NCBI GenBank assembly: GCA_903883645.1 | Contig: CAISBR010000095.1 | Location: forward strand, 1-64,000 | DNA: 64,000 nucleotides | DNA from: an uncultured Myxococcales bacterium | Lineage (GTDB): Bacteria; Myxococcota_A; UBA9042 | Direction: 5' to 3' | Shown: positions 36,451 to 46,800 of the stretch, piece by piece | Numbering within the stretch: position 1 is the stretch's first letter | Layout of the letters: each line of letters starts with the position of its first letter | Notes under the pieces: model-generated | What the model saw: only the letters and a program-made list of their open reading frames with translations | Told to the model about the DNA's origin: nothing | Database searches by the model: none | Program-made: the position numbers and the translations under genes

Positions 36451-37782
36451 TCACGAGATCGCAGTCGCGGTAGTAGCGGCGGCAACTGGCTGTGCAGACA
36501 AGACTTTGTATAGGCCCACAGCCAGGCACAGGGCGGTTGCCGCTGCCGCAAGCCCACTCAGGCGCGCGAGCGTATCCGATTGCAGGCCGATCGCCGCGAG
36601 CCCCAGCAGCAGCAGCGTCGCATGGGCCCACGACCCCGCGCGCGCCCAGCGGTCGGGCCACAGCCGGTTCATCGGCGGCACCGACTGCAGGCCCACAAGG
36701 GCCGAAAACCGATGAAACCAGACCAAGAACGGCACAATGCGGGTCAACATGCCGTGGATCGTGCCCGCTGCCCAACCTACGGCAGCGACCCAGGCCGTCG
36801 CCAGCAGCGCGCGCTCGTCGTCGATCGCCAGGGTCAGCAGCACGCCCGCCGCCGTAGCGATGGCCGCGACTTGGCTGCCAAACCAGAAGCGCAGGCTCGC
36901 ATCCTTGCGCGGCCGCTTACGTTTTCGCAGAGCCCGCAACGTAAAGAGCGGCGCCGCGCCCCACACCACCGCGCCCGCCGGCAGGGCCAGCCACGCCACA
37001 AGCTGCTGGGGCGGCAGCGGGCCCAGGGGCAACCCCACCACACTGGCCAACGTGGCTAGCACCGCCAGCCCCAACGACGCGGCGATGATAATGAGGAAAC
37101 TGTTTTGTGCACGCGAACTTGGCGGCGCGCACAGATAGAACATGGGCAGGACCTGCCAGCTGACCGCGACCACGAGCGTCCCCACCCAGCCTAGCGTCCC
37201 CACCAGCGCGTGGGTGGTCAGCAGCAGCGGCCGGTGCGGTGAGTACACGCCGCTGGCGTATTGCCAGGCGAGCAGTAACCCTAGAATAAGTAGAGTAATT
37301 GCCGCCGCCAGCGCCATGCGCATTCCGGTCACCGTGGGCGACTTCGTCGGCGCGCGCATCGTGGCCAGGGCAACCGGCAGCAAGAAGCCGGCGAGTGCCC
37401 CCCCAAGTGTCCATTGTGCAACATGAAATATCCACTGGGTTGGCGCGAGCAGGCCGCTTACCAAGGCCGTCAGGCCCACCACCAGCAGCGCGTGGACCGG
37501 CTTGGCCAGCCCGATCTGCGGCACCGGCACACCTGCAACTACAGGAATCATTTGGTAAAGAGCGCCGATCATCGCCATCGCCGCCAGGCCCAGCGTCAGC
37601 AGGTGGGTCAATGCTACGGTTGGCGCGGCCCAGCGGGTCGTCAGCGCTGCCCCACCGTGCCACAGCAGCAGCAGGCCAATTGCCAAAAAAGTAACTGGAA
37701 TAGTTGCAAAAAATCGCGCGGGAATCGACAGCGGTGGGGCTTGGTCCAGGCGCAGACCGTCGTGGCCGGGAAGCAGCGACAT
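36451..37782 (-). CDS. polytopic membrane protein, NnrS/heme-copper oxidase-like
   Basis: 443 aa with about twelve hydrophobic segments. Conserved-looking His residues sit at helix starts, for example LLLWHGGA, ALTHLLTLGLAAMAMIGA and LTTHALVGTLGWVG. This is the pattern of NnrS and related proteins similar to cytochrome oxidase subunit I that accompany nitric-oxide stress genes. A haem or copper site is plausible but not proven. The ATG at 37782 follows a perfect GGGAGG and overlaps the stop of the TetR-DUF2249 gene, so both are in one operon. Confidence 0.5.
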   Translation of the reverse strand: MSLLPGHDGLRLDQAPPLSIPARFFATIPVTFLAIGLLLLWHGGAALTTRWAAPTVALTHLLTLGLAAMAMIGALYQMIPVVAGVPVPQIGLAKPVHALLVVGLTALVSGLLAPTQWIFHVAQWTLGGALAGFLLPVALATMRAPTKSPTVTGMRMALAAAITLLILGLLLAWQYASGVYSPHRPLLLTTHALVGTLGWVGTLVVAVSWQVLPMFYLCAPPSSRAQNSFLIIIAASLGLAVLATLASVVGLPLGPLPPQQLVAWLALPAGAVVWGAAPLFTLRALRKRKRPRKDASLRFWFGSQVAAIATAAGVLLTLAIDDERALLATAWVAAVGWAAGTIHGMLTRIVPFLVWFHRFSALVGLQSVPPMNRLWPDRWARAGSWAHATLLLLGLAAIGLQSDTLARLSGLAAAATALCLAVGLYKVLSAQPVAAATTATAIS

Positions 37783-38855
37783 CACGGCCTCCCTATCCAC
37801 AAAAGAGCTGTACTGTCAGGCTCTTGCAGCGCAAAGTGCTCGACACCGCGCGCCGCCAGATGGGGCAGTAGCAGCGTGGGCAGCCGCGGCAGGCGAAAGG
37901 CTTGGCTTGCCGCGGGCGGCAGCTGCTGGGCCACGGTCAGCACGCGCTCAAGCGGCAGCGGGGCTTCAAGGTCGCGCAAGTCTTCGATTAAGCTGCTACT
38001 TAGACTTGGAATCTCGATGTGCCACACATTTCCGCCGGCATCGGCGTCGCGCACCGCATGGCCGCGCCCAGCCAATAGGGCCAGCAGCGGCTTGGGGCGA
38101 AACGGTGCGATTACTTTTAGGATTCCGCCCGCAGGCAACCGGTCGAGGTGCCCCAAGATCGACTGCAACGGGTCGACGCCGCTGGCCAGGATGGGCCGCA
38201 CGTCGAGGACAAAAAGCGCGGGCAGAACAGCCGGTTTATGCGGCGTGTCGCGCACTGTAGCCGGCAGCGTGGCCAGGCCCGCCCACCAGAGCTGCAGCGC
38301 GCGGTCCAGAGCGGTAGCCAACGGGTGACTGCGCTCCGCTAGCTGCCATTGCAAAATCGTACCTTGCAGCAAGGCGACCCATAGCGCAGCCGCCGCGTCG
38401 AGGTCGATGGCGGGTCGCTCGGCGTCAGCCAGTCGAAGCTGCAAAAGGGTCTTGATCACCGCATGTTGTCGCGATTGCATGGCTAGCACCGCGGCGTGCA
38501 CGGTCGGCTCGCTGCCCTCGGCCACATCGGCGAACAGCAGGCGCGGTAACCCTGGATGTTGGCTAACGTAATGCGCCATTGCGGCCACAAATGCCGCCAT
38601 GGTCGCGGCCGCGGGCTGGCCCTTGCGCAGCTCCGTCTCCAGAAGGTCGGCCAGATCGCTGCGGGCGTGGTCCAAGACGGCGAGCAAGATGGCCTCGCGA
38701 TTGGCAAAGTGGCGAAACAGCGCCGGCTGGCTGACCCCAATGCGTTCGGCAATTTGGCGAGTGGTCAGCGCGGCCACGGGCTGGTTGGCTAGCAAGTCAA
38801 GGGCAACACTGGCAATTTGTCGGCGCCGTTGGTCCGTAGACAGGTATTCGTTCAT
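37782..38855 (-). CDS. TetR regulator fused to DUF2249 domains
   Basis: 357 aa. Residues 8-60 form a TetR helix-turn-helix (LTTRQIAERIGVSQPALFRH), followed by the helical TetR ligand domain to about 205. From about 218 a DUF2249/SirA-like domain begins (LFVLDVRPILASGVDPLQSI, ending in NVWHIEI); a second, more divergent copy appears to occupy 295-357. DUF2249 domains occur with nitrite/NO metabolism genes and hemerythrins. The palindrome at 38870-38885 just ahead of its start is its probable operator. Confidence 0.8.
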   Translation of the reverse strand: MNEYLSTDQRRRQIASVALDLLANQPVAALTTRQIAERIGVSQPALFRHFANREAILLAVLDHARSDLADLLETELRKGQPAAATMAAFVAAMAHYVSQHPGLPRLLFADVAEGSEPTVHAAVLAMQSRQHAVIKTLLQLRLADAERPAIDLDAAAALWVALLQGTILQWQLAERSHPLATALDRALQLWWAGLATLPATVRDTPHKPAVLPALFVLDVRPILASGVDPLQSILGHLDRLPAGGILKVIAPFRPKPLLALLAGRGHAVRDADAGGNVWHIEIPSLSSSLIEDLRDLEAPLPLERVLTVAQQLPPAASQAFRLPRLPTLLLPHLAARGVEHFALQEPDSTALLWIGRP

Positions 38856-38869
38856 CGCTTGCTCTAGAA

Positions 38870-38885
38870 GTTATCGACTGATAAC
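38870..38885. promoter_or_regulatory. probable TetR operator
   Basis: A perfect inverted repeat GTTATC-GACT-GATAAC lies in the 69-base gap between the divergent TetR-DUF2249 and hemerythrin genes. It is 15 bases from the TetR start codon, so binding would block its own transcription and possibly that of the hemerythrin. No second copy was noticed elsewhere in the window. Confidence 0.7.
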
Positions 38886-38924
38886 ATTGGCCACGGTAGC
38901 ACGCTTGCTGCCCCAAGGAAAGAC

Positions 38925-39365
38925 ATGAGCGGACTTGAGAGTCACGATGCGGGCGACCTGCAAGCCTTTTTTGCCGGCGACCACCGGGCCTGCGATGCGT
39001 TGTGGGCCGAGGTCGAGGGGCGCGATGGAAGCGATTTAGCTAAGGATCGTGCAGTATTGAGCGTGTTCGATGCTGCGCTGCGTCGGCACCTAGGGTGGGA
39101 AGAAGAGGTGCTGTTCCCGGCCTTCGAGGCGGCGACGGGGATGACGCGGGGGCCAACGGCGGTGATGCGGATGGAGCATGTGCAGATGCGCGGCGTGCTG
39201 GACCAGATGGCGCGGGCGGCGGATTGGAGCGAAGTGCTCGACCAGGGCGACACGCTGATGATGCTGATTGGCCAGCACAATATGAAGGAAGAGGGGATGC
39301 TGTACCCGATGTGCGATGCACACTTGGCGGGGCAGTGGCCGGGGCTGCGGTTGCGGCTGGGGTAG
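38925..39365 (+). CDS. hemerythrin-like non-haem iron protein
   Basis: 146 aa, one four-helix HHE domain. Expected iron ligands are visible: His20 (GDHRACD), His55 and Glu59 (RHLGWEEEV), His85 (MEHVQMR), and His118 with Glu122 (QHNMKEEGMLYP). Such proteins bind O2 or NO or protect iron-sulfur centres. It is divergent from the TetR-DUF2249 regulator across a 69-base gap with the operator; AAGGAA lies ahead of the ATG. The group as a whole suggests NO or oxygen response. Confidence 0.85.
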   Translation: MSGLESHDAGDLQAFFAGDHRACDALWAEVEGRDGSDLAKDRAVLSVFDAALRRHLGWEEEVLFPAFEAATGMTRGPTAVMRMEHVQMRGVLDQMARAADWSEVLDQGDTLMMLIGQHNMKEEGMLYPMCDAHLAGQWPGLRLRLG

Positions 39366-39459
39366 CGAAACGGGCAGGGCGCAACTCCGCTTCGCACCGA
39401 CCAAGCCGTGGCAGTTGGCCGTCTCGCGCGCATCTGGCAGACTGAGGGTGGAGGCCGAC

Positions 39460-41334
39460 TTGTCCCAACCAGAATTCCATCGGGCACGCGCCATTTTACC
39501 CTTGCTGGCTGCGCTCTTCGCGCTGGCGACCGGTTTGCAGTGCAGCGATCCTGGGGCGACGGCGGCGGGCGTCGATGCGTGCTGTGGCGACCCCAGCCTC
39601 GACCTTGTCAGCCACTTCGACGCCAGCGCATCCGCCGATACCGCGCCGGCCAAAGACGGTGTTGGCGCTGATTCGGGCGTAATTGCCGATAGCTCACTTC
39701 CCTCCGACGCGAGTGTCGGCGATTCTGCGGTCGGCGACGCGGCCACCGATACGGCCAAAGGCGATGCACCCAAAGCGGATACGCCAAGCGGCGATGCGGT
39801 GGCCGGCTGCGACGGCGCGCCCAAGCCCGAAGAATGCAACGGCAAAGACGACGACTGCGACGGCAAGACCGACAACGGCGCGTGCGACGACGGCAACACC
39901 TGCACCACCGATAGCTGCAAACCGGCCACCGCCGCCTGCAGCCATAGCGCCAAAGCCGGGGGCTGCGACGATGGCAACCCCTGCACCACCGGCGAGGCGT
40001 GCAGCGGCACCAGCTGTGCGGGCGGCCAACCCGCCAGTTGCGACGACAATAACCCTTGCACCAAAGACAGTTGCGACCCCATCACCGGCTGCAAGTCGTT
40101 GCCGCTGACTGCAGGCAGCCCGTGCGCCGACGATGGCGACCCCTGTACCGGCGACACCTGCGACAACGGCAGCTGCAGCCATCCCATCGCGGCGGGCAAG
40201 TGCAAAATCGCCGGCCAATGCGTCGACGCGGGCAGCGCGAGCCCGCAAACCCCCTGCTTGGTCTGCGATCCTGCGGTCACACAGGCCCAGTATGCCCCCA
40301 AAGATGGCGGCAAATGCGACGACGGCAACCCGTGTACCACCGGCGACATCTGCCAATCGTCGCAGTGCAAGGGCGGCGCGACGCCGTGCGGCAGCCTCGA
40401 TAGCGCTTGCGCGACAGGCACGTGCGACCCGGTCGGCGGCGGCTGCATCGCCGTGCCCAAGCCCGCCGCAACGGACTGCGACGACGGCAACCCCTGCACC
40501 AATCAAGATAAATGCGACGGCAGCGGCGCCTGTGTCGCCCAGCCGGTCAGCTGTGCCACGCTCGACGACGCCTGCCACAGCGGCGTATGCAGCGCCGGCA
40601 AGTGCCTGCAACAAGACAAGCCGGCCGGCAGCAGCTGCAGCGACGGCGACGCCTGCACCCAGGGCGACACCTGCCAGGCCGGCAAATGCAGCGGCCCGGC
40701 CATCGACTGCAGCGCCAAGAGCGACATCTGCCACACCGGCGTCTGCAGCTCGGGCGCGTGCACGGCGGCCAACAAGCCCAATGGCACGCCCTGCGACGAC
40801 AAAAGTGCGTGTACTAGCAACGATATCTGCAGCAGCGGCACCTGCGCAGGCACGGGCATTAAAGATGCCTACGAGCCCAACAACAGCAGCGGCGCGGCCG
40901 CGAGCCTCGGCGCCAAAAGCGACTGCGACCTTGAGTCAAGCCTAACGGCCAGCTTGAGCCCCGCGGGCGACAGCGATTGGTTCACCTTCACCGTCAGCGA
41001 CGACACGTTCTGCACCATCAAGCCCAACGCCCGCGTCGACAATTTGTCTGCGGATTACGATGTGTGCATCTACTTCATTTGCGCCGGAAAATCAGCCAGT
41101 TCAGACCAGGTCGCCTGCTCAAACGGCAGCAAGACTGGCGGAACCGGACCGAACGGCGCCTTTGGTTGCTGCTCGGCCAACGCCGGTACTCAGACCGACT
41201 TCGCCAAAATCGACCCCACCTGCTCGTTCTTGGGCTCGGGCAGCGAGTCGGGCACGGTGTGGGTGCAAGTTACCGCCAAGTCGGCATCGGCGTGCGGCGA
41301 CTACAAGCTGGTCTACGCCGCCAAAGATCTCTAA
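39460..41334 (+). CDS. Cys-rich CDDGN-repeat lipoprotein
   Basis: 624 aa from a TTG at 39460 with GGAGG five bases ahead; earlier starts overlap the hemerythrin gene. The signal sequence ends at a lipobox-like GLQC. An Asp/Ala/Ser-rich stretch (about 35-115) follows, then a metal-binding motif CNGKDDDCDGKTDNG. Next are about 11 Cys repeats of the Dicty_CTDC type (C-DDGN-xCT-xDxC). A C-terminal PPC-like beta domain starts at DAYEPNNSSGAAASL. It is probably anchored to the outer membrane and exposed. Function unknown; related in build to the giant protein encoded at 43887-49844. Confidence 0.8.
   Translation: MSQPEFHRARAILPLLAALFALATGLQCSDPGATAAGVDACCGDPSLDLVSHFDASASADTAPAKDGVGADSGVIADSSLPSDASVGDSAVGDAATDTAKGDAPKADTPSGDAVAGCDGAPKPEECNGKDDDCDGKTDNGACDDGNTCTTDSCKPATAACSHSAKAGGCDDGNPCTTGEACSGTSCAGGQPASCDDNNPCTKDSCDPITGCKSLPLTAGSPCADDGDPCTGDTCDNGSCSHPIAAGKCKIAGQCVDAGSASPQTPCLVCDPAVTQAQYAPKDGGKCDDGNPCTTGDICQSSQCKGGATPCGSLDSACATGTCDPVGGGCIAVPKPAATDCDDGNPCTNQDKCDGSGACVAQPVSCATLDDACHSGVCSAGKCLQQDKPAGSSCSDGDACTQGDTCQAGKCSGPAIDCSAKSDICHTGVCSSGACTAANKPNGTPCDDKSACTSNDICSSGTCAGTGIKDAYEPNNSSGAAASLGAKSDCDLESSLTASLSPAGDSDWFTFTVSDDTFCTIKPNARVDNLSADYDVCIYFICAGKSASSDQVACSNGSKTGGTGPNGAFGCCSANAGTQTDFAKIDPTCSFLGSGSESGTVWVQVTAKSASACGDYKLVYAAKDL
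39880..40860 (+). repeat. protein-coding CDDGN repeats (about 11 units)
   Basis: Degenerate units of about 72-90 bases encode C-D-D-G-N-x-C-T blocks. Identity at DNA level is moderate and spacing varies; one longer insert occurs near 40190-40310. The repeats are in the opposite orientation to those at 45200-49620. Confidence 0.8.
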
Positions 41335-41342
41335 AGTACAAG

Positions 41343-42431
41343 CTAATTTGTTTCGACGACCGCGTGCCACTCGCCCGGAGCGAGCTGCACCTGCAGTTGG
41401 GTGCCAAGGGGGCGCTGCCCGCTCGCCCCATCCAGCTGCACCACCACCGTCGTGCCGTCGCCGAGCTGCAGGCGGCCGCGGTCCTGGCTTCGCGTAGTCC
41501 AGCGCTCGGTTAGCGTGGCGTGGACCCAGTTGGGCTCCAGGTCGGCCGAGTCGGGGCGCAGCAACCAGCCGTGACTCGGAACACAGAGCGTAACCACTTG
41601 ATCGTGCTCAAGCTCTGCCAATAGCGGCACGGTGGTGTGCAGTGTGCCTACGGCCAGCACCACACCGCCTTGGGCGCGCCCCACCACCTTCGCCGGCAAC
41701 AGGTTGTCGATGCCCACCGCCCGCGCCGCGGCCAGCGAGCTTGGTCTATGCAACACCTCGTCCGGCTTGGCGAATTGTAGCATGCGGCCCTGGTCCATAA
41801 GGCCGATGCGATCGGCGACCCGCGCGGCCTCGTCGAGATCGTGGGTAACCCACAGCACGGCCAAGCGCTGGCGGCGGCAAATCTCTGTTAATTCGCGGGC
41901 AAAGGCTTGCCGCAGCGGGCCGTCTACGGCCGACAGGGGCTCGTCGAGCAGCAGCAGCCGCGGCTCGCGCGCCAGCGCTCTGGCAATCGCGATGCGCTGT
42001 TGCTGGCCACCCGAGAGCTGCGACAGATGGCGATCGCCCAGCTCGGCCACACCCAGACGCTGTAGCCACTCGTTGGCCTGTTGGTGCCGCTTGGCGCGGG
42101 GCAGCGCGCTCAACGCCAGCTCGACATTGCCGCGCCCGCTCAGGTGTGAATGGAGCGCATATGCTTGAAAAACCATGCCAATCGAGCGAAGGTGCGGCGC
42201 TAGGTGCAGGCCGGTGGCGGTGTCGAGCCAAACCTCACTGTCGCTGCGAATGTGGCCGTGGCTGACCTGGACCAGGCCGGCGATCGCCCGCAGCACCGTG
42301 GTCTTACCCGCGCCCGACGGGCCCACCAGCGCCACGATCTCGCCCGGCGCACAGTCCAAGGTCAAATCCAGAGCAATCGGCCCGGCTTGGCGCAGCTCGA
42401 TCTGCAGGCCCTGCGTGGCGTGTTCAGTCAT
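41343..42431 (-). CDS. modC: molybdate ABC transporter ATPase ModC
   Basis: 362 aa. Walker A GPSGAGKT at 37-44, signature LSGGQQQR, Walker B LLLLDEPLSAVD and the switch His in WVTHDLDE are all present. A C-terminal TOBE-type domain (about 285-360) fits ModC. The ATG at 42431 overlaps modB by 8 bases. It energises molybdate uptake with ModB. It converges with the CDDGN lipoprotein gene, 8 bases apart. The family also handles tungstate and sulfate, but the A and B partners support molybdate or tungstate. Confidence 0.88.
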   Translation of the reverse strand: MTEHATQGLQIELRQAGPIALDLTLDCAPGEIVALVGPSGAGKTTVLRAIAGLVQVSHGHIRSDSEVWLDTATGLHLAPHLRSIGMVFQAYALHSHLSGRGNVELALSALPRAKRHQQANEWLQRLGVAELGDRHLSQLSGGQQQRIAIARALAREPRLLLLDEPLSAVDGPLRQAFARELTEICRRQRLAVLWVTHDLDEAARVADRIGLMDQGRMLQFAKPDEVLHRPSSLAAARAVGIDNLLPAKVVGRAQGGVVLAVGTLHTTVPLLAELEHDQVVTLCVPSHGWLLRPDSADLEPNWVHATLTERWTTRSQDRGRLQLGDGTTVVVQLDGASGQRPLGTQLQVQLAPGEWHAVVETN

Positions 42432-43092
42432 GGCGAGGCCCACTGTGGGCGGCGAGTCGATACACCGCAGCACTCGTAACTACGGCGACTGCCAGCAAAA
42501 TCGCTGCCATGCTGCGCGCACCTGTGGCATCGAGCGCTTGGGCCCGGTCGTACAGGGCCAGCGCCAGCGTCTTGGTTTGCCCAGGAATGGCGCCACCGAC
42601 CATGAGAACCACGCCAAACTCGCCCAAAGTATGGGCAAAAGTTAGTGCGGCCGCCGATGCTACCCCCGGCCATGCCAGAGGAAGTTCGACCCGCCACCAC
42701 GTCTGCCACGGCGACAGACCGCAGAGCCAGGCGGCCTGCCGGGTATCGGGCGGCAGAGCTTCTAGCGCGCGTTGCACGGGTTGCACGGCAAAGGGCAGGT
42801 TCACAAGCACCGAAGCCAGCAAAATCGCCCAGAAACTAAAGGCCAGCTGACCACCGACCGCAGTGTGCCACGCCCGCGCCAGCCAAGTGTCGTCGGCCAG
42901 GGCGGCAAGCAGGTACCAGCCGAGCACCGTCGGCGGCAGCACCAGCGGCAAGCCAACCGCCGCCTCGAGCCACGGCTTATGCCGTCGTGGCATCACCGCG
43001 AGCCAGCGCCCGAGCAACAGCCCCAGCGGCATTAGCACGGCGACCGTGCAAAGCCCAAGACGAATCGATAGTTCAAAGGCTTGCCAATCCAC
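42424..43092 (-). CDS. modB: molybdate ABC transporter permease ModB
   Basis: 222 aa with five to six membrane helices. The cytoplasmic coupling loop is visible as LPPDTRQAAWLCGLSPWQTW, followed by FAHTLGEFGVVLMVGGAIPG, which is characteristic of ModB. The GTG start has only a weak ribosome site (GAGA), 21 bases after modA, so it may be co-translated. Expected to form a homodimer with ModC in the inner membrane. Confidence 0.93.
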   Translation of the reverse strand: MDWQAFELSIRLGLCTVAVLMPLGLLLGRWLAVMPRRHKPWLEAAVGLPLVLPPTVLGWYLLAALADDTWLARAWHTAVGGQLAFSFWAILLASVLVNLPFAVQPVQRALEALPPDTRQAAWLCGLSPWQTWWRVELPLAWPGVASAAALTFAHTLGEFGVVLMVGGAIPGQTKTLALALYDRAQALDATGARSMAAILLAVAVVTSAAVYRLAAHSGPRHD

Positions 43093-43113
43093 CCGAATCT
43101 CGCGGCGCGGCGA

Positions 43114-43890
43114 CTAGGGCCCGGGCGCGTGCGGCGCCGGCAGACCAAACCCGTGCTGTACCAGGATGCGGCCAACCTGTGGCGAGAGCAAGAAGCGCAA
43201 GAACGCTTCGGCGATCGGCTCGGGCGCGCCCAGCAGTATCGCGGCTTGCGGCAGAGTTCCCCCAACCTCATCCGTCAGTTGCGTCATTGTGCCGCGCGCC
43301 AGCAGCGCCGGGTTGGTGGCCTGCGACCACGGCAGCAGCGCGGCGGTCACGCTGCCAGATGCCGCAAATTGCCCGGCTTGCCCCGCACTTTCGCCAAGCA
43401 CCAGCCGCTCTTGCGCCCTGTTCCACGCGCCAGCACGCTGCAGCGCCGCCCGCGCCGCTCGACCATACGGAGCATGTTCCGGGTTCGCGATCGCCAGCCT
43501 CGGCACCTTGCCCGCGAGCAGCGCTGCCCTCAGCGCTTTTAGGTCGCCATTGTCGCGAAACCCTGCGTCGCTTCGCACAAAAAGCCCTAGTCGTCCGATG
43601 GCATACACCTGCGCCGCGCCGCGCGCCTTGCCCGCTTGCAGCAGTTGTGCAGGAGTTTCCGTATCCGCCGCCAGCAACAGGGCAAACGGCGCCCCGGCGC
43701 GCACTTGTTGGGCCAAGTTGCCGGTCGCGCCAAACACCAGCCGCAGCTCGTGGCCCTGTTCTTTGCTAAATTCTTTGGCAATTTCAGGCAGCGCGGTCTG
43801 CAAGTCGGCCGCCGCCGCCACCACCGACTCGCTGGCATGGGCCACCGGCGCACCGAGCACGACGATCGCGAGCACCAGCAAGAATCTCAT
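43114..43890 (-). CDS. modA: molybdate-binding periplasmic protein ModA
   Basis: 258 aa. A signal peptide ends at VAHA, followed by SVVAAAADLQTALPEIAKEF, the ModA N-terminal oxyanion-binding segment, and FGATGNLAQQVRAGAPF with the second binding loop. Typical length. The ATG at 43890 overlaps the TGA stop of the giant repeat-lipoprotein gene, so it is translationally coupled to it; no separate promoter or ModE box was recognised. Confidence 0.9.
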   Translation of the reverse strand: MRFLLVLAIVVLGAPVAHASESVVAAAADLQTALPEIAKEFSKEQGHELRLVFGATGNLAQQVRAGAPFALLLAADTETPAQLLQAGKARGAAQVYAIGRLGLFVRSDAGFRDNGDLKALRAALLAGKVPRLAIANPEHAPYGRAARAALQRAGAWNRAQERLVLGESAGQAGQFAASGSVTAALLPWSQATNPALLARGTMTQLTDEVGGTLPQAAILLGAPEPIAEAFLRFLLSPQVGRILVQHGFGLPAPHAPGP

Positions 43891-46800
43891 TTTATTCTCA
43901 ATAGCAGGCTGGCCTTGGTGGTCACCGAGTCCTTGGCCAGCGCCACGGTCGAGCCGGTGCTCGTCATCCCCGCCATGCCCACCAAGTACAGGTTGTTGGT
44001 CTTGGGCTGCAGCCAAGCGCGTGACAAGCGCGGCACATCTGTCGCAGCCGAGTCGCAGTTGTGCAGCGTCGTCGTCGTAACGATCGGGCTGTCCCACGTC
44101 CAGCCGGTGCTGCTCTTGGTGGCGTGCAAGATAAACAAGTCGTAGCAGCCATTTTGGTGCGCTGAACCGCCCACAAACGCCTCCGTGTCGCTTACCGCCA
44201 CCACTTGCGGCATGTACGACGACCCAGAGATCGAGATCCCCGTCAGCTTCTTGGCCTCATCTGTCCATTTCGAGCCGTCAAAACTGCGGATATCGCTCGT
44301 TCCGACCGCCATCACGTTGGTGCTGCTCGTGCCGTCGATGGCGAACAACGCCCCGGACTTCATCGTGCCCGCGCCAGAGGAGGGCCCGCTGATGGCCAAG
44401 TCGACCACGCCGCCCGGTGCCGCTGTCGTGCAGTTGGCGTTTTGCGCCTGCTTGGCGCTCCAGTAGGCCACGAAGCCGCCGGTCGCGTCGTTGATGGTCA
44501 AGAAAGCGTCGCCGGTGGTGGGCCGGTAGATGCCGCTGACGTTGACCGGAGTTGCGGCCGGGCAGAGGTTGCCGGCTCCCAACGTGGTGCTGTTGATGAC
44601 CAGCATTTGCCCCAAGCCTTCGCCGGCCGCCGTGTCCCACGCGCCCGCGCTGCTCGCCCTGGCGTGGTAAAGCGGGCTGGTGTTGCTGCTGGCCTGATTG
44701 GGCCCCACCGTGCTGCCGCCCAGCAAGTAGTCGTCGGTGCCCGCTTCGCCGCCGCTGGTCGTGTCGGTGGCCAAGCCCGATGTGCGCAAGATGCGCGCCG
44801 GCAAGCTCACGAATGGCCCGCCGGTCGACCAGGGTGGCGACCCGCTGCCATACGCGGCGGTAAAGGCTGTTTCTACCGAGGTATTGACCACAGTTGTGGT
44901 GTGTCCGCCGGTAATGAGCCGGCCGCGCACCGTAAACAGTTCATCGCTAGGGGCGTAGTTCAGTTGGTTCAGCGTTGGCGGCGTGGAGCCGCCGTCGACG
45001 GTGTAGGCCACGCCGGTGAGGGCGCCGAGCGAGCCGGCGAAGCTGCCCACCGTGGTGATGGCGCCGCCGTGGTCCGTGCCGATGTCGCGCAGGCGGTTCG
45101 CCGTCGACTTTGCCGCCACTGCGGTCACTTGCTCAACGCCTGTGCAGGCCCCGTTGCGGCAAAATCCGTACGCCGTCGATGTGGGTGCTGAGCACAGGGT
45201 GCTCGATGGCAAGTTGCTGTGGCTACAGCTGAACTGCCCGCTCGCCTGGCTGGTGCAGACGTCGGATGTGCACGGATTGCTGTCGTCGCACGCGTTGGTG
45301 CCCACCTTGGCTACGCAACTGCCGCCCAGGCAGCCGTCGCCCACGGTGCACGGGTTGCCGTCGCTGCACACGCCGCCGTCGCTTACCGCCACCGATACGC
45401 AGCCCACTGACTTGTTGCAACTGTCGGCCGTGCACGCATTGCCGTCGTCGCAGCTGATGGCCTTGCCGCTGCAGGTGCCGCCGCTGCAGACATCGTTCGC
45501 CGTGCATTTGCTGCCGTCGTCGCAGGTTGCGGTGTTGGCGGCGTGGGTGCAGCCGGTGGTTTTGGCGCAAGCGTCGTCGGTGCACGGGTTGCTGTCGTCG
45601 CAGTTGACCGTGGCCGGCCCAGCGCACACCCCGCCGCTGCACACGTCGCCGGCGGTGCACGGGTTGGCGTCGTTGCAAACCGCAGTGTTGTTTACGTGCG
45701 CACACCCCGTTGTGGCATCGCAGCTGTCGTTGGTGCACGCGCTGTTGTCGTCGCACGAAATAGCGCTGCCGGCCAAGCACTTGCCGCCGCTGCACAGGTC
45801 GCCCTTGGTGCAGACCGAGCCGTCGTCGCAGGCGCCCGTGTTGTTGTTGAACGCGCACTTCGAGCTCACGCACACATCGTCGGTGCACGCGTTGTTGTCG
45901 CTGCAGTCGCTGGCAAAGGCGCAATAGCCGCCGCAGCCGGGCATGGGCGTAAACACGCAGACCCCGCTCGCCGGGTTGCAGCTGTCGGTGGTGCATTTGT
46001 CGCCGTCGTCGCAGCTGACCGCAGTGCCGCTGCAGGCGCCGCTCGTGCACGCGTCGGGCTTGGTGCACTTGTTGCCGTCGTCGCAGCTAGTGGTGTTGTT
46101 GGCGTATTTACAGCCGCTTGCGCTATCGCAGGTGTCAGTGGTGCACAGGTTGTTGTCGTTGCAGACTAGCGCGCTGCCGCCGGCGCAACTGCCGCCGCTG
46201 CAAGTATCGCCGACCGTGCACGCGTTGCCGTCGCTGCAACTGGCGGTGTTGTTTAGCTTCTTGCAGCCGCTCGTGGGGTCGCAAGTGTCGATTGTACAAG
46301 GGTTGCCGTCGTCGCAGTTGGGCGCGGCGCCGCCGGTGCAGGTGCCCGCCGCGCAGGCATCGCCGGTGGTGCAGGCGTTGCCATCACTACACGCCGCCAC
46401 GTTGTTGGTGTAGACGCACAGGCCCGTGGTCGGATTGCACGCATCGTCAGTGCACGCGTTGTTGTCGTCGCACACTTGCACGATGCCCGCGACACACTTG
46501 CCGTTTTGGCACAAATCGACCTTGGTGCAGGCATTGTTGTCGGTGCAGTTGCCGGTGGCGTTGACATGGCCGCACGTGCCGTTGGCGCTGTCGCAGCTAT
46601 CGTTGGTGCAAGGGTTGCCGTCGTCGCAGTTCAACGCGCTACCCGCCGCACAGGTGCCCGCCGCGCAGATGTCGCCGCTTGTGCAGGCATTGTTGTCGCT
46701 GCAGGGGCCGGTGTTGGCGGGGAAGCTGCACTTTTTGTTCACGCATGTGTCGTCGGTGCACGGATTGCCGTCGTTGCAGGCGCTGGCGTCGGTGCAGTTG

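Noticed and set aside
39694..40734. 346-codon frame antisense to the CDDGN lipoprotein gene
   Set aside because: Val/Ala/Gly-rich shadow produced by the repeat codons; no start site and no family resemblance.
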